A stretch of 6,062 nucleotides of DNA, from the NCBI GenBank assembly GCA_027065635.1, contig JAMONQ010000176.1, forward strand, positions 1 through 6,062. Direction: 5' to 3'. The position numbers and the translations under genes are program-made. The notes under the pieces are model-generated. The model was not told the DNA's origin and did not search any database. It saw nothing but the letters and a program-made list of their open reading frames with translations. Origin of the DNA: Campylobacterales bacterium. GTDB taxonomy: Bacteria > Campylobacterota > Campylobacteria > Campylobacterales > Hydrogenimonadaceae. Every line of letters starts with the position of its first letter. The first letter of the stretch is position 1. Shown here piece by piece: positions 5,695-6,062 of this stretch.

Positions 5695-6062
5695 AGCGCT
5701 CAATCGCGCCATTGACGAGACGATGGCCAAGGATCCGAATATAGTGGTACTTGGTGAGGATGTAGGAAGGTACGGCGGCAGCTACCGCGTCACCGAGGGA
5801 CTCTACGCCAAATATGGCGCAAAGAGGCTCATAGATACACCGATCGCCGAACTTTCGATCATCGGAAATGCCGTCGGAATGGCGATCGGCGGCCTAAGGC
5901 CCATAGCGGAGATCATGACGGCAAATTTTGCGCTTCTGGCTTTCGATCAGATCATAAACCACATGGCGAAACTAAGATATATGAGCGCCGGAAAGATTAC
6001 GCTGCCGATGGTCGTTCGTTTTCCACAAGGAGTCAGCCGGCAGCTTGCGGCCCAGCATAGCG
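5681..6062 (+). CDS. pdhB: Pyruvate dehydrogenase E1 component, beta subunit, N-terminal part
   Basis: The first 127 codons are visible and the frame is still open at the right edge; full-length family members have about 325 residues. Motifs are LGEDVGRYGGSYRVT (24-38), DTPIAE (52-57, with catalytic Glu57 contacting the ThDP aminopyrimidine), GLRPIAEIM (71-79), FDQI (88-91) and SRQLAAQHS (119-127), with the His of QHS at 126. The GEDVG.YGGSY form is like cyanobacterial and plastid PDH beta subunits, which supports pyruvate over acetoin as substrate. AAAAGG (5668-5673) precedes the ATG at a good distance. The start lies inside the last codons of pdhA, in another frame, so translation is coupled. 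Confidence 0.9.
   Translation, partial: MLYREALNRAIDETMAKDPNIVVLGEDVGRYGGSYRVTEGLYAKYGAKRLIDTPIAELSIIGNAVGMAIGGLRPIAEIMTANFALLAFDQIINHMAKLRYMSAGKITLPMVVRFPQGVSRQLAAQHS

Noticed and set aside
1..6062. CRISPR arrays, tRNA or rRNA genes, insertion sequences
   Set aside because: I saw no direct-repeat arrays, no cloverleaf-like or rRNA-like sequence, no transposase and no terminal inverted repeats; the window is almost fully accounted for by metabolic genes.

Overview
The window is a central-carbon gene block from a bacterium, cut at both ends. It reads: the end of an EI24/CysZ-type membrane protein gene (+), pgi (+), pyk (-), pfkA (+), a small AhpD-like carboxymuconolactone decarboxylase family gene (+), pdhA (+) and the first part of pdhB (+). 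The organism cannot be named from the sequence alone. The short (420-residue) Pgi, the EI24-type protein, the mixed codon use (many ATA and AGA/AGG codons in moderate-GC DNA) and the compact layout are most like a Campylobacterota (Epsilonproteobacteria) member, perhaps one of the free-living or vent genera. This placement is an inference of moderate to low confidence.

Left part (1-1573): the EI24 gene ends at 193. The 117-bp gap that follows holds a clear intrinsic-terminator-like hairpin (237-285) which stops only 25 bp before the pgi start. The pgi gene then runs to 1573. Middle (1574-3136): pyk converges on pgi, with a short gap holding a hairpin that lacks a U-tract. At its 5' end pyk diverges from pfkA across 72 bp in which two candidate -10 boxes overlap. 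Right part (3137-6062): pfkA is followed by a 291-bp gap with several palindromes, a short terminator-like hairpin and a good -10 box. After it comes a tightly packed operon (AhpD-like, pdhA, pdhB) in which each gene overlaps the next, by 4 bp and then 14 bp.

Together the genes cover glucose-6-phosphate to fructose-6-phosphate (Pgi), the committed phosphorylation to fructose-1,6-bisphosphate (Pfk), phosphoenolpyruvate to pyruvate (Pyk) and pyruvate to acetyl-CoA (PDH E1). Three of the four steps are the practically irreversible, catabolic ones, so this looks like a module that commits carbon to glycolysis, for example when stored glycogen is used. Points worth attention are: a thiol-active AhpD-like protein translationally coupled to PDH E1; a phosphofructokinase with a non-standard phosphate-donor residue and an altered effector site; a K+-independent-type pyruvate kinase; and unusual control signals around pgi and between pyk and pfkA.
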